Positions 1 to 12,469 of a stretch of 64,000 nt of DNA are shown in pieces. The stretch's first letter is position 1. Each line of letters starts with the position of its first letter. The DNA lies in assembly GCA_023079485.1 (NCBI GenBank), contig CM041084.1, positions 126,518,292 through 126,582,291 on the forward strand, in the 5' to 3' direction. The position numbers were made by a program, and so were the translations under genes. The DNA is from Archilochus colubris. Lineage: Eukaryota; Chordata; Aves; Apodiformes; Trochilidae. The notes under the pieces were generated by a model. The model ran no database searches and was not told where the DNA came from. It saw only the letters and a list, made by a program, of their open reading frames with translations.

Positions 1-867
1 GTGAAGCAAAGGATGTCTAGGTCCCTTGGTGGTCTATAGGATGACACTGGAGCCATATTCAGACAGTTTAAATTTCCCAGCATTTCTTTAGCATTGAATA
101 TATATGTAGCTATCACTTACTTGCTATGGCTGGTAAGATTAATTCTCCCATCAGTTTTGTTTTACAAGGCAAGTGAAATTCTGGTCATCTATTATTATAG
201 ATGACTAGAATACTATAGAGGTATTATAGACCAACAAAGTACCCTGAATATGTCTCATTCATCCTTAGACTTAGTGGTCTGTAACACCTTTACAGCACAC
301 AAAAATACACAGCCTCCTTTGTAAGTTTTTCATTCTAATAATTTTTAATAATTATTGCCTTCCAATGTTTCCACCTGTTTTCCTTAGACATTCTTTTTTC
401 TTCATTCATTCTTTTCTTCACTATTATGGGTATTCAACAAACCAGAAATTAATGTGACTTCCCCATTTCCTTCTTTATACAACAACATAATAAATGACAT
501 CAGCTGGTGCCTGAAGACAAGAACTGCTAGTTAACATTCCTTTCCACTCTTGGCTGAAGAGCTGTCTGGCTTTACAGGGTGTAAGACATTGTAAATTACA
601 GAAAATTAGTGGCTATCCTTAACAATATGGTGATACAACTATTGTATTAACAGCAGGATGTTTTGAGTCATTGTTCACGTTCATTCTTCATATAATGAAC
701 ACTTTGGGATTGGAATCTGGGCCACTGAAGAGAGGGGTTTTTGTCCAAAATAATTCTTAACCATTGGACCAATGATACTCAGAGCCAGACACTAGATCAG
801 AAAGGTCTGGAAGTTTAGGGGTAATATTCAGAATCCCACCTGAGGTCTTCATGTGAATTTCATATGC
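1..867. other. Unique AT-rich non-coding DNA
   Basis: No open frame, RNA gene or repeat family is recognisable here. Stop codons are dense in all frames and there is no GC-rich or CpG-rich island. It ends at the 5' truncation point of the first CR1 fragment. Confidence 0.6.
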
Positions 868-1091
868 TGCCCTACATTAGAAAGAATTTCTTCATGGAGA
901 GCGTGATTAGGCTATGGAATGGACTGCCCAGTGAGGTGGTAGATTCTCCGTCCCTGGAGATATTTAAAAAAAGACTGGATGTGGCACTCAGTGCCATGGT
1001 CTAGCAACTGCTCCGGTGGGTCAAGGGTTGGACTAGATGATCTCTGAGGTCCCTTCCAACCTGGCTAATTCTATGATTCTATGATTCTATG
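868..1091 (+). mobile_element. CR1 LINE, 5'-truncated 3' end
   Basis: The stretch carries the end of CR1 ORF2 and the 3' UTR in sense orientation. It starts near the segment for a degenerate 'FF.ERV..WNGLPSEVVDSPSLE' type tail and runs through the 3' UTR motif GGTTGGACTAGATGATCTC. It finishes with three ATTCTATG octamers at 1068-1091. CR1 elements typically truncate at the 5' end and end in such octamers without a poly(A) tail. The copy has several differences from its relatives in the window (for example 39.0 kb), so it is not young. It cannot code for an active protein. Confidence 0.93.
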
Positions 1092-1121
1092 AGCTTGGAT
1101 TTACAAAGGGGTAAAAACTTT

Positions 1122-1139
1122 AAAAAAAAAAAAAAAAAA
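1122..1139. repeat. Poly(A) run, 18 bp
   Basis: Eighteen consecutive A residues lie 30 bp past the end of the CR1 fragment. CR1 does not use a poly(A) tail, so the run is probably an independent mononucleotide repeat. Confidence 0.9.
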
Positions 1140-4100
1140 GTACTAGGCATGATAGGGGATCAGTCTTTCCTTTGAAAGATAATACCATATCAAATGGACA
1201 AGAGTTAGTTACAAGAAAGGAGAATGGAAAAGAAGAATTTGCCTTGTCTGTTGACAGTCATGAATGTTTTTTGTGTATGGTAAGTAGCACAGCCAGGGAG
1301 GACGAGTGCTCATGTCTGCACCAGGGATGATTTGACAGTAGGTGAAGAGTTAATAACCTCACATTTAGAAAATTAGGGAAATGGGACCTTGAGGAAGCAC
1401 TGTAAAACATAACATGCAAAGCCATTTTAGCTAATCAAAGATGCATTGCAAACTTGGATGACATTTGCTTTAATGAAAGGGTTTCATTGCTGTCCAGCTC
1501 CTCCACAGAGTTCAAAATTGTTTAGATGAACTCTGAACTGTCTAATATTTAGTGTTGAAGGGCTGGACTTCTTTTTCCAACAAAAAAACCCAATGGATTT
1601 TAGGTGTCCATCATCCAAGCTCTGTCCAGCTGGTGTAGGTGACCTCTTTGCTTATGTCCCATAAACCTGAATAACTTAATGAAGATAAGAACAGGATTTT
1701 ATTATAGGAAGAATTCATCAGTATTAGCATACTTTGCACAAACTTACTGGACTTAACCAGTAAGATCTCCCATATGTGTCACTTCAAATTCCTCACCATT
1801 TCCTAAATATGCAAACATTTCTCTCCAGATTTTAGAGGAGCCTATAGTTTTCAAGCGCTTAACAAAATGCCAGCTAAATAGTTGCTTTCATGAACACATA
1901 TGCAAAGCAAACTCCAGAAAAGAGGAAGTCTCTTAGTCTACTTTTATATTTAAAAATATGAGTTGAATATTAGTTTATAACCTCAGTACTGTTATATACA
2001 TTAAAGATCCTACCCACCAGGAGTCCTTGAAAGGTTTCATTGGTGTAACTTACACCAAAATCTAATGACAAAAGAGAGAAAATAGAGAACATTCACTTTT
2101 GTTGTAAGAAGTTTTCAAAGTGGTTTTTTTGGAGTCTCTTTTTGAACTAAGCCAATGGTGTTGCCTTCACCATTCTGAGATTTGAAGGGAGGTAGTCCTT
2201 GGAGTGGCAGAAAAAGCAAAGAATTCTTGGGACCCGAAGGATCAGTTTATTGGTCATCACAAAATATAACTTCAGAAGTGCCGGATTCTGGGATTGACCC
2301 CTGGAGAAGAGTTGACATGTCTGAGATATTCCCTCCCCTGTCTAGAAGGTGAATTCTGGCACTATCCAGCAACATTGTAAAACAGAAATGGTTAAAGAAA
2401 GGATATATATGTCAGAACAAATTAATTCTTACATTTTATTCCAAAATAAACCTTTATTTTCTTTCTTTTAGGATGGCTTGGGAAGGGTAAAGAAAAAAAC
2501 TCTTCTGATGAAAAAAAAAAACCAACAAAACCAAACATGTTCCATCAGTTAAAATGATTTAGTGCATAAAACATAAAAGTAAAGTGCTTTTTGTACACCA
2601 GTGACAGAAAATGCATTTAGGTTTTTGCATCTGAATATTTGATCATTAATTAAAAAATCAGAATTCTTCAATCTTCTAATAAAACTTCATGTTAATTGCA
2701 AAATCATTTCCACAGGGGAAAATATTTTGACAGGAAAATGTCAGTTTATCCTGATGTAAATGAGAATTAAAACCTGACATGTTAGTGGAGAATAACAATG
2801 ATGTAAACAAAATTACAATGTACTGGGGAAAAATAAGTTTCATTTATGAGAGGCAAGCGCCTCAGTGTCTGTTCAGCTGAAAGTCCTTAACATCCTTCCA
2901 AAGTTTCAGTCTGAGTTGCAGCCCATGTTTTAGTTGCTTACAAGATCCAGATTTTAAATCAGAAGATGGAGCTGTCTTGAACAAAATTCTGTGGTTTCAT
3001 GTTTCCAGGTTGCTCCCCATTCCAAGAGATGCTAACACTGGCAGATTGTGAAGCCCTGACACCTTCCAATACCTTGTTCCAGCAAGGTTTGAGCTGGTCC
3101 ACAAACATCAGCTGAGCTGAGCTGATCTTACATTTTTCATCTCCCAACCCAGAGGGAAATAGGAAAACAGGAAACAGGAAACCCAGTTAATTAATCCCTG
3201 TATTTTATGGACACTCAGTACTGAAAAAAGATGAGTTCTGCTTAATATTTTGCATTTAATGTTCACTAACATTTTCACAATAGATGTGTACAGATGCTCG
3301 ACTTCATTGATAGGTAGTTTAAAGTAAGCACAGTTATGATTATTTATCATGTAATTTCCAAGACTGGAATGAAAAATAAAAATATTCTTAATTTAAAAAG
3401 GAAGCAATTCCATCTTATTGCTCTGACCATTTATATTAGATGTTTCTGAGAATAATATTGTTGATACAATTAATACATTATTATAATGTTCAGGCATTAT
3501 TATGCAATTGAAATGAGTATTACTGATTGCATTAAGTTTTTGGTATTTAGTACCAAATAAACTGTTTGCCTTGGATTTGTGTTTGAAAATGTTTACAAAA
3601 AGCTGAACTAAGACTAGGTAACAAATTGTATGGGAATTTCACTGACTAACGAGACTGTGACTTGCTGTCTAAGAGCAGCATTGTGTGAAAATAATTCTAT
3701 AGAACTGCTTCAAGATAAAAGTGTAGTTTTGTCATTTACAAAATACTCTATTGATCTTGAGAAAATGTACCCTGAAAAAAGTAAAAATAAGATTTATTGG
3801 TTCTTTCACTGATTTAATTTATCATCCCATTCAAAGGTATTGAATAATGTATTACATCTAAGGAACATTATAATAGAACACAAATTGCAAACAAAATATC
3901 TAAAATTATAACTGGAAACTCATCATTTTTACAGTTTTAAGTTGAGTGATTCTTATGCTACTGGAGTGATGTAATTGAGGTCAGAATAAGCTAAGACTAG
4001 ATAGACTGCAGAAATAGTCTGCTTCAATGGGTATGTACTAAAGTTTTCTGGAATTCTTATTTCCTGAGGAATTTAGGAATTTCAGCTCACCATTTCAGTT

Positions 4101-7100
4101 AAATCAGAGTAAAGGAGAATACTACTCAAAATTGATGTCACTGCACAATAAATGGAATTAAAAACTATCAAAGAAATCTTGGCCTGTGGGATTGCATTTA
4201 TATGCACAAGAACTGATGTTACTTATTAACAAATCTGTGTATATGCACATGTTAAATGAAAATAGAGATCTTGACATGACAGTTAAAATATTCAGGGGTT
4301 TATCCTTACCTTCTAGTACATGTTTATCACTTTTAATAGGGCACATTATTTAGTTCTGCTTTTCACTTGACCTGAGCCACTAAAGCAAACGGATTACCCT
4401 TTAGTTCAAGTTGGTTTATACAAAGACTCTTTTCACTGGCAATGAGCTGCTCCAGCACAATAACCTCACAAAGGCTCCACATAAAAGGCTGTGTAGTGTA
4501 TTTTTAGTATACTTTGTATATTTTTGATCTACTTCAGTATATTTTGCATACCTTGTCTGTGTTGCTATGATTTGAGTTTTAACTACAACAGACTTTGTAT
4601 GAAGCTACAGAGGAACTAAACAGAGAATTAAACTTAAGAAAAAAGAAGATTCTCTTCTATGCTTTCATTTGTGGTCAGTCACCACTATATCCCTTCTCAT
4701 TTCTTTTGAGATTTGTAGTCAAGAGCAGATCTATGGCCATCTGTTTTTAATCTGCTATTCAGGATGATAGTCTGTGGATCAATGAACTCTAGCCATAGTC
4801 TAAAGAGAAGCTGCAAATCTTTTTGGGATAATTTCCAGAGGATAATAATATTCACAAGAGACTTCTTTTGCCTTCCTTATCTCCAACTACAGTTTTTCAT
4901 AAAAGAATGCTATCATAGCTGCCTGTTCCAACAATTGCTTCTGTCATGATGCATTATTGCCAGGGAGTTAAACAATTGAAGTAATAAATCTTTGAGCTTT
5001 TAACTATGCTACTACTGCCCAAAGGAGATTTTGTGAGACAGCAGTGAGCTAAAGAGAGTCAAGCGACTAAATGCAAGAGGGTAAAATGGGGCAGACAAGC
5101 TTTTCTTTTAAAATAGTGTTTGGATTTTCTTGCAAGAAGATCATAGCATGAAATAAAAGTTCTTTGACAAGCCTGAAATTAAACAGGGTCCACTTGCTTC
5201 ACTGAATGCCCACTAGACACTAGCCATAGTGACATAAATGAATAATTCTAGTGGCTTTCTGTTATGCTGAGAAAAACATTTCAGCAGGAAATAAATATTT
5301 CTTGCTGTCCTCGTGTCCACTGACTTGGTATCTGCTTAGAAGAAAATGCACAAATGTATGTGCTAAAAGATGCTAATCTCCTTGGATATTCAACAGTTCA
5401 TCTGATTAGCACAGTTCTACACTTACTTCCAATTCTGTGTATGACTTGCAGCCCTCCCGCCAAAATAAAAAAAATAAATTTGTGTCTTAGTAAATACCTG
5501 AGAAGGGGCTGCAATGCTGCTCGCCCCTTCCCTCCTCTCCCCATCCTGACAAAAAAAAAAATTTGGAGTGTATTTTCAACTGAAGAGATGCAGGTTCTTC
5601 ATTCCCCAGATGAATTCTATACAATTCTGCAGGATGCCACACTACTCTCTCCAGAGTCAGCTGAAGTCCCTCGACCCTTAAGGATGTTCATTACCACATA
5701 TGCATTGCCATTCCTTGCAGAGGGGATGAAGGTTTGACAAGTCAGCCAAAAAAACTGCTCCAAATAAGTATAAATATGCAGCAGTCCTGAACTATTAATT
5801 CTTCCAACATTCTTTGCTCTTTCTTTCAGAAATCTGACAAAACGAAAGCAACTCAGGAACATTTTCTGACCTGAAATGCAGGCCTCCTATCCAAAGTGCA
5901 TCACTGCACTGAAAAATCCTTGTTGATTTGAATACCCAGCTTTATAAATTATTGTTATATATCCTATGCAAGCAGCAGCATCCTTATATCTCTTGAGAAA
6001 AACCTGCACTGACCATTCTTTCAGATTCATGTAACATTATTTAAGTATGTTGATATTCTGCATTTTAAATATGAACAGCTGAATTCTCCCCTGAGGTACA
6101 TAAATGCAATTCCCACTGAAATCAATTAAAGCTGTCTAGAAATCTTGCATTTATATCCATTTATATCCCTTGTGAATAATTGGAGATATATCATGTACAT
6201 TGTCTAATGGAATGATGAATCTCTCCCATTTCACTATCTGGAAGGTGACTTGGGATACTAGAGCCACAGCTTTTCATTTGCTGTGAAGTTTTCAGAACCA
6301 CAGCTTCTCTGTACACCTCTATTTGCATAAATTATTTCAACTTCTTGGTGTTAATCCTCTTTTTTTGTGAGCTTTATATAGATTTCCTGCCAAGTAAGAA
6401 AGACCTATGGGGAAAAAAAACATATTTTAAGTTTTCCTGAGGCTACTCATATAAAATATTTCTACTCTATAATATTATGGAGAACGTTTTACAATAAAAT
6501 AGATTTTATTAGAAAGTGGAAAGGCTATGATATTAACCTGGGAAATATTTGCCAGGAATATGACTACAATGTTGAAAATTAAGATTTTTTGAGAGTAGTC
6601 CTTACCCCATCCAGTCAACAGTTTTTGTCACGGAGTTTTGGGCTGGGTATGATTTCCCCCTTTTCAAGGGGCATCTGAGAAAAAAAAATGAAAAAGAAAT
6701 AACATTCAAACTCTTATTTCAAAATAAGAATGTTGCAGGTTCCAAAATAATTATATTTCCAAGCTCTCTTTAATTTCTATTAAGACAAGGATGGATTCTA
6801 TGCTCATACAAAATATTACAAATCGATTACAAAATATTTCATCTGAAGTAATTTCTGTGCTATTACTTTCATTGTTTTAATACAAGTGGTTTTTTTGTTT
6901 CAATAGTTTTAATTGAGACTGAAGCTAAGTTTGGTTGGGGTGCAAAATCCATTTTGAGAGATTTATCTGGCTGTGACATACAAATACAGCTCAGAATTTA
7001 TCTGTAGTTCTTCTAGACAGCCACTGCAAAGTATTGTTTTTGAGAATGGGAGTGTGAGGAGTTGTATGAACAGGCAGCACCTTGAGACAGGGACAGGGAA

Positions 7101-8025
7101 AAGCAGCTTTTCCTTCTCTTTCTACCGCAGAGCTTCAGCTTTACATAAGAAATTGGCTTCTTATCCTTACCTTTAACAGAACCGCCATAAAGTTTTAATT
7201 AAGAGATTAAACAAAATATTTTTGTGGAATAAGAGTCTCAGGACATTTACTGACATGAGATCTATCTTCAAAGCAGAAGATATTTATCATGTGTTATTGC
7301 AAAAGCAATATTATTTCTTTTACTAGGTGATTGATGGCAGTGCAATAATATTGATTGATGGATGTCAGTACACAGGAGAGAGTGGTTAGTATAGTTACTT
7401 AACAGCAGAACTCTGATTAGTTCAAATTGTAACTGCCCCTTCTGTGGCTGAGAAAACTAGGAAAGTTTTAGAAAACAGTGGCTGTTTTCTCCATAGAACA
7501 GATTTTTTATTTAAAATATGATATGATTAAGATACTTCTTAATCAAAGACCTTAGAGGTAAGTAAACACAATAATTTAAAATTCTTTCAAAAATATTTTC
7601 TAGCAATAAATAAATTTTACCAATAAAATCTAATAAAGACTAAAGAAAATTTTTTTATATTTATTCTCAAAGTTGCATCTGAGATTTACCCACGGCTGTG
7701 AGAATCTCAACTATTTCTTAAGATCAGTGAGAACTTATCTATGTGTCTTTGAGGTGGGAGGAGACACATTCCTTCCTGGTCAGCACTTGGGGCACAGCCC
7801 TGCCTAATCTTAGCTGTGCCATTCATTCTCCACATAAAAACATACACAGTCCATTCATCCCTTTTTCAAAATATATGAAAGGTATATGAAAATTTGCTCC
7901 TGGAAATACAGGTAGGGAAAAAATAATTCATGATGGCCATTTTTTGCTGAAGGCTTTAAGCAGGATATCCCTTTCAAGAAAAATGGTAAGAACTCTACCT
8001 ATGGTTTCCTCTCTCTTTTACTCTC
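1140..8025. other. Unique AT-rich non-coding DNA
   Basis: Nearly 7 kb has no recognisable gene. The longest frames (for example 127 codons at 5354-5737) show no family signature and no codon bias I can defend. Small local structures are present: a 10-bp tandem pair CATTTATATC at 6148-6167 and short GGAAAACA-type repeats near 3170. The segment 6085-6140 vaguely resembles a TTCCCACTGAAATCAATT motif seen in old amniote repeats, which I could not confirm. Confidence 0.55.
6148..6167. repeat. 10-bp tandem duplication
   Basis: Two perfect adjacent copies of CATTTATATC. It is a short, probably slippage-derived duplication with no evident function. Confidence 0.85.
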
Positions 8026-8146
8026 TTTTTTTGTTTTTTTGTTTTTTTGTTTTTTTTTTTTTTTTTTTGTTTTGTTTTGGTTTTTTTTTTTTGTTTTGTA
8101 TTGTTTTGTTTTGTTTTTGGTTTTTGTTTTTTGTGTTGTTTGTTGT
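8026..8146. repeat. G/T-only low-complexity tract
   Basis: Over 121 bp the plus strand contains only T and G apart from one A at 8100. It reads as T runs interrupted by G, drifting into TTTTG units. The complementary strand is an A-rich CAAAA-type repeat. Similar G/T-rich islands occur at 33807-33903 and 62177-62290. The long phenylalanine-rich or lysine-rich frames across it are composition artefacts. Confidence 0.9.
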
Positions 8147-8870
8147 CTTGTTCCTGAGGACTTGATGTTACTCACCAACCACTGAATCTGCCCTAAATAT
8201 TGTGTTTTATTAGTTTTCCAAAGCCTTTTTTTGGCCATTCTGCCCTGAGCACAATACAGTTATATTGGGTAGAAGTGCTTATCTTTATTTCTACTTCTTT
8301 ATTCAATTTACTGGGGTCTTAGCATTTATGGAAAAATGCTTCCTTCCTGTAGCCTGTTGGATATTATGATGGACTGGGAGCCTTACAGAAAAAAATAAGA
8401 AATAACAACCTCTATTTTCAAAAGTTTATTTTGTCAACTCGAAGTCCTCCATAGTTTCAAATAAAATATAGATGTAAATATGTACAAAGCATTTTTAAGT
8501 TTGAACACAATGGTATAGAAAAGATAGGGCATAACATGTCTGTCACTGCCTGCCACATCTAGATGCATGCTGTGGATACCTAATGAAGCATTCCTGTTAA
8601 ACTCAGTGCTTGTGTTCCCTGAGCAGGTGACCAAGAGAGGTGAGGGGCTTAGAAGATTGCCAGAGGCAGATTTTTCTGGTAATTTTTGATACCTAATGTT
8701 AGATATCCTCCCCTCGGGGAGCCTTATAAGGAATCTAGAGTTTTGGGGGGTTTAGGGTTCCTAGAGTCCTGTGTATTAAGATTTCCTAATATACAGAATA
8801 TTGCTTTTGCCAAATAGACTTTGCCAAAGTTTAGGTGCCCATCTTTGGTGACCTTTTTTGAACAAATCTT
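8147..8870. other. Unique non-coding DNA
   Basis: I see nothing recognisable between the G/T tract and the next CR1. Frames are short and no repeat family is evident. Confidence 0.5.
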
Positions 8871-9045
8871 CATAAAATCATATAATGTCAGGTTGGAAAG
8901 GACCTCGAAGGTCATCTGGTCTAGCCCTTCTAATATTATTACTTATATGATATATCCCAGCACCCAACTGAGCTGAAACTTAAAACTTCCCAAGGTGAAG
9001 GAATCCACCACTTCCCCTGGGAGACCATTCCAATGTCTGACACTG
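8871..9045 (-). mobile_element. CR1 LINE 3' end, minus strand
   Basis: The plus strand shows the reverse complement of a CR1 3' end: ATCATATAATGTCAGGTTGG at the terminus, then GGAATCCACCACTTCCCCTG upstream in element order. Read on the minus strand it encodes the LINE ORF2 tail motif VRHWNGLPGEVVDS. Homology stops near 9045, where the sequence becomes non-CR1, so the copy is 5'-truncated to about 175 bp. The terminal octamers are decayed, which suggests age. Confidence 0.88.
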
Positions 9046-9319
9046 GAATACTGCATTCCTCCTGCTCCTGTTGTAAGAATGGAATGACAAGGACAGGGAC
9101 AGAGTGCATGAACTGGAGTTTTGGCTTTCAAGGAGCATTTTCTTGGCACACATCTTTCTCTCTATGTCTACTCTGGTGCTGACACCAGCAAGTGTGGGCT
9201 TCTGTTGTCACATAGTAGCTATGCTATAGTGAGTTATCAGGACAGACTGAAGCTTGAACATGAAATGAGGAGCTAAAATACAAATGAGAATCTATGCAGG
9301 TTGGGTGGATAATGGATGG
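9046..9319. other. Non-coding spacer between two CR1 fragments
   Basis: No repeat homology or gene is recognised. It separates a minus-strand CR1 end from a plus-strand CR1, so the two flanking elements are independent insertions. Confidence 0.5.
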
Positions 9320-9972
9320 AGGGCAGCCCTGAGGAAGACTTGGCTGATGAGAAGCTCAACATGAGGCAGACATGTGCACTTGCAACCCAGAAAGCCAATC
9401 TTATCTTGGGTTGCACCAACAGAAATGTAGCCAGCAGGCCAAGGGGAGTGATTCTGCCCCTCTGCTCTGCTCCTGTGAGGACCCACCTGGAGTAATGTGT
9501 CCATTTCTGGACCCCTCAGCACAAGAAGAGCATGGAGCTATTGGAGCGGGGCCAGATGAGGGCCACAAAAATGATAAGAGGGCTGGAGCACCTCTCCTAT
9601 GAGGACAGACTGAGAGAGATGGGGCTGTTCAGCCTGGAGAACAAAAGGTGCTGGGGAGATGTTAATAGTGGTCTTCCAGTAGTTGATGGGGGCCTACAGG
9701 AAAGACTTTGCACAAGGACATGTAGTGATAGGAAAAGGGGTGATGGATTTTAGCTGGAAAAGGGTAGATTTAAGTTAGACATTGAGAAGAAATTCCTTAG
9801 TGTGAGGATGTATCTACTGGAACAGGATGCCCAGGGAAGTTGTGGATGACTTATCCCTGGAAGTGCTCAAGGCCAGGTTGGATGGGGCTTGGAGAGACCT
9901 GGTCTAGTGGGACCAGGGGAGTTGGAACTGGGTGATCCAACCAAAATCATTCCTTAGTTCTGTGATTCTATA
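9320..9972 (+). mobile_element. CR1 LINE, 3' 650 bp, plus strand
   Basis: The copy spans the last part of ORF2 plus the 3' UTR. It begins at the stretch coding for the segment before the ALxx...CAQxA motif and ends at CTGTGATTCTATA near 9972. Recognisable coding blocks are ATKMIRGLEHLS, EDRLREMGLFSLE and a degenerate SVRxxxWNRxP block. Against its family it has lost about a dozen bases near 9705, where AAGGCTGGGGAGGGA is expected between the tract of ORF2 and ACTTT. It also carries many point changes. It is long dead and 5'-truncated. Confidence 0.93.
9532..9753 (+). pseudogene. CR1 ORF2 C-terminal remnant
   Basis: A 73-codon open frame lies inside the CR1 copy. It holds the post-reverse-transcriptase tail of CR1 ORF2, with ELLERGQMRATKMIRGLEHL followed by LREMGLFSLENKR. 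The polymerase catalytic region is absent because the element is 5'-truncated. Its ATG is simply an internal methionine, not a genuine start. It has no host function that I can infer. Confidence 0.85.
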
Positions 9973-10740
9973 TTGGGACACCCCTTCTATTTTTAAACCT
10001 GTTTTCTCTTCCTGAGTAGGATTGATCAGCCTTGCTGTTTCAGACCCTCTCCCCCTCACCATCAGTAAGGATGCTGCTAGCTTGCAATGGGGCTTGGGCA
10101 GCTGCCCATCCCCTGAAATCCCACCCTGTCCTGCTCCTTTAATCCACAGGGTAAAGGCAAAGCAGACAGCTTTGTGACCTTGGGGGTTAGCAAAGGGGAG
10201 CACGCCCGCTGCGCCTCAGTCCTTGATGCTCCCAACACCTCCCTCCTGCCCGGCCAGGAGCAGCAAGGGGCCTATGGAGGTTCTTGCCTGGTGTCTGTCT
10301 GCCAGGCCAGTTCCAGGGGGCTGTTTGGCTCTCTGTGGGGGCTCAAAAGCTTCCTGGAACCCTGCAATTCCTGTTTCCATTGGTGCTGCTGAGAAGACCA
10401 CCTCTCCCTCCCCAGCCTCTCCACCGCTCGCTCTGCAGGAGCATCTTGTCCCTCATTTGAATAAAACCATCATCAAAACCACTCAGTTGAGTCACCTAAT
10501 AAACCACTTAATTCCAAAATCCATACCATGGGTGATTTAGAAAGGGCAATTAAAAAGCCAGAGAACAGTCTATATGGTCTTTTTATTGTGAGCTTCATCA
10601 GCCTGCAGTGCCACTTGCCATCCACTCTGCTAATAAAAGTCTAGATACACAAATTGAAATAGTGTTTTATAGGTGCCAGTTTTGTTTTCCTTCCTCTGCC
10701 CCAGTCTGTCATAAAGTGCTTTCTTGGATATGAATCACTA
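9973..10740 (+). other. GC-richer island, possible non-coding terminal exon
   Basis: The stretch 10020-10450 is visibly more GC-rich than its surroundings. It has a pyrimidine-rich acceptor-like site ending in TTTAATCCACAG at 10149 and two AATAAA motifs near 10460 and 10498. That layout would suit a terminal exon of a long non-coding RNA on the plus strand. The open frames inside (60-105 codons) look like nothing known. Without transcript data this remains a guess; it could equally be unique non-genic DNA. Confidence 0.2.
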
Positions 10741-10825
10741 CTTTTTAATTTGTTTTATTTATTTTACTTAATTTTACATTTTCTACTTTATATTATTTTA
10801 TTTATTTTATTTTATTTTACTTTAC
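10741..10825. repeat. ATTTT-rich simple repeat
   Basis: T-rich and A-containing units of TTTTA and TTTA recur, cleanest around 10790-10822 as TTTTATTTATTTTATTTTA. It is a degenerate pentanucleotide microsatellite. Confidence 0.85.
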
Positions 10826-12469
10826 TCTGATTGCAGATTTAGGGCTACAAGAAGAATGACCATGACATAATCAACAAAGGGTGGAAGGCAATGAAACATT
10901 CACCCAGAAGGTCAAGTGTGGCTCTTCCCAGCTGGGTGCTAGACCAGCCATGGCTGTGCAGGGAGCACAACACTCTTCTCCTGGTCAAAGTCAAGGAGCA
11001 GCAGGGCCTGGGACCGAGCCAGCTCCATCACAGCTCTGCTACTTTGACAGGAGCCACTGAACACAACCCCTCCTCAGGATCAGGACCCAAGGTTCAATCT
11101 CACCCTTGGTAAAGGTTCAAAGACAAAGAATATAGGACTTATATCTACAATTAAGCTTGGCAAAACTCTGCTTTAATATCTATTAATTCCAGAGTAAGAA
11201 TGCTGAGAGGAGAGTGACTAAAACAAGAGCCACAGCAGGATTAACCTGATGTTAATTTTTTGTTCTCATGTTATCCTCCTGGCTGCTTGAAAAAAAGCTA
11301 GTATGCTAATGTTCCTTTTCATAGATACTGCATGAAACTTGCCTGTTCACATCCTGCAATGTCTGAATGAGAAGCTGGCCCAGATCGTATCCGTTCTGTG
11401 CCTCCATCTGTGCTGGTGGGTCAAACTGCTATGTGAAAACAGCTTTCCCATAGCTACTCATTTCAGCTAAACCATCGAGAATCTGAAGTGCTAGGAATTT
11501 GGACTGAACTCAGATTTCTTTTTTGATTGAAAAAAATCCAGACAAACACATGATTGAAAACCATCCCCTCTTTTCCTAGCTGAAGGAGAGGGCGAGCCTG
11601 AGCAGTAACTGGGAAGAGCTTTGCCCTTGGTGCCAGAGTGGAGCACAGGGATGGTGCTAGAATAGCAGGAGTGGGAACTACATCTCATTCCTAGAGTGAA
11701 ACAGGCACAAGTAAAGCAGGCACAAGCCCACACCAGAGATCCCTGACTGTGCTGTGTGGGCCTTTGTGGAGACAGTTTATCTCGTGTTCTTCTCTTTGAC
11801 AATTTGCCATCCCAGATAATTGCCAAGGCAGTGCTCCTTGCAGGATAGCATTAGTGGAAGTGTGTTTCCTTGCAGTTCCTACAACTGTCTGGTTTTCTAC
11901 TTCTCTTCCTCTTTCTGTTTCCTGTTAGCACTGCATCCTAAGCTCTTAACCTCTTATACACATGCACATTTTCTTTTTTTCTTCTGCTGGGAGGTGCTGC
12001 ACTATGAGATCCATGTAGTGAGAGTTCAGTTGCTGTATGTTGGAGCAGTGCATGTGCTAGCCAGTTTTCTCACCCACACCCCTCTCCGTGGGATTTCTCA
12101 GCACATTTGCTTTCCAACTCCTGCACTCAACATGTGGTGCAAAGTGTAGAGGAATATCCGGGTCTGAGGCCCTGCAATGTACAGGAGGATTCTTCCTGAC
12201 TTGCATTAATATTGCTGCCAGTGAAATCTGTGGCATTTTGATTACTTCAAAACTCCGGCGTCGAAATGCTTTTCGTTCTGCTTACCCATATGACTCTCCT
12301 TCCAGCTTTTTGTTTTCACATGAAAGAGAGGGGGAAGAAAAAAAATCTTTTGATGTTTTAAAGAATATTGTAAGATATTCTTAAGAAAACACCACTTCAT
12401 TTGCTCAGGCTCTTGTTAATACAGGCTTTCATGACTTCCAGGATTGACTATTTTAATTTGTTCCTGGTG
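10826..12469. other. Unique non-coding DNA
   Basis: No gene or repeat family is recognised. Frames up to about 110 codons (11491-11826 minus, 11820-12149 plus) lack motifs and look like chance openings. Confidence 0.5.

Noticed and set aside
5354..5737. 127-codon frame whose end (MQVLHSPDEFYTILQDA) faintly recalls the start of a phospholipase-D-type lipid synthase domain
   Set aside because: No HKD catalytic motif follows, the rest of the frame is unlike the family, and the upstream half crosses low-complexity AT-rich sequence. Likely chance.
6085..6140. TTCCCACTGAAATCAATT word like that in old amniote repeats
   Set aside because: Too short to assign to a family by eye.
7999..8238. Lysine-rich and phenylalanine-rich frames on both strands
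   Set aside because: Artefact of the G/T-only tract.
10223..10540. 105-codon proline/serine-rich frame in the GC-richer island
   Set aside because: No family resemblance, and overlapping frames in both strands are equally open. GC-rich composition lowers stop frequency.
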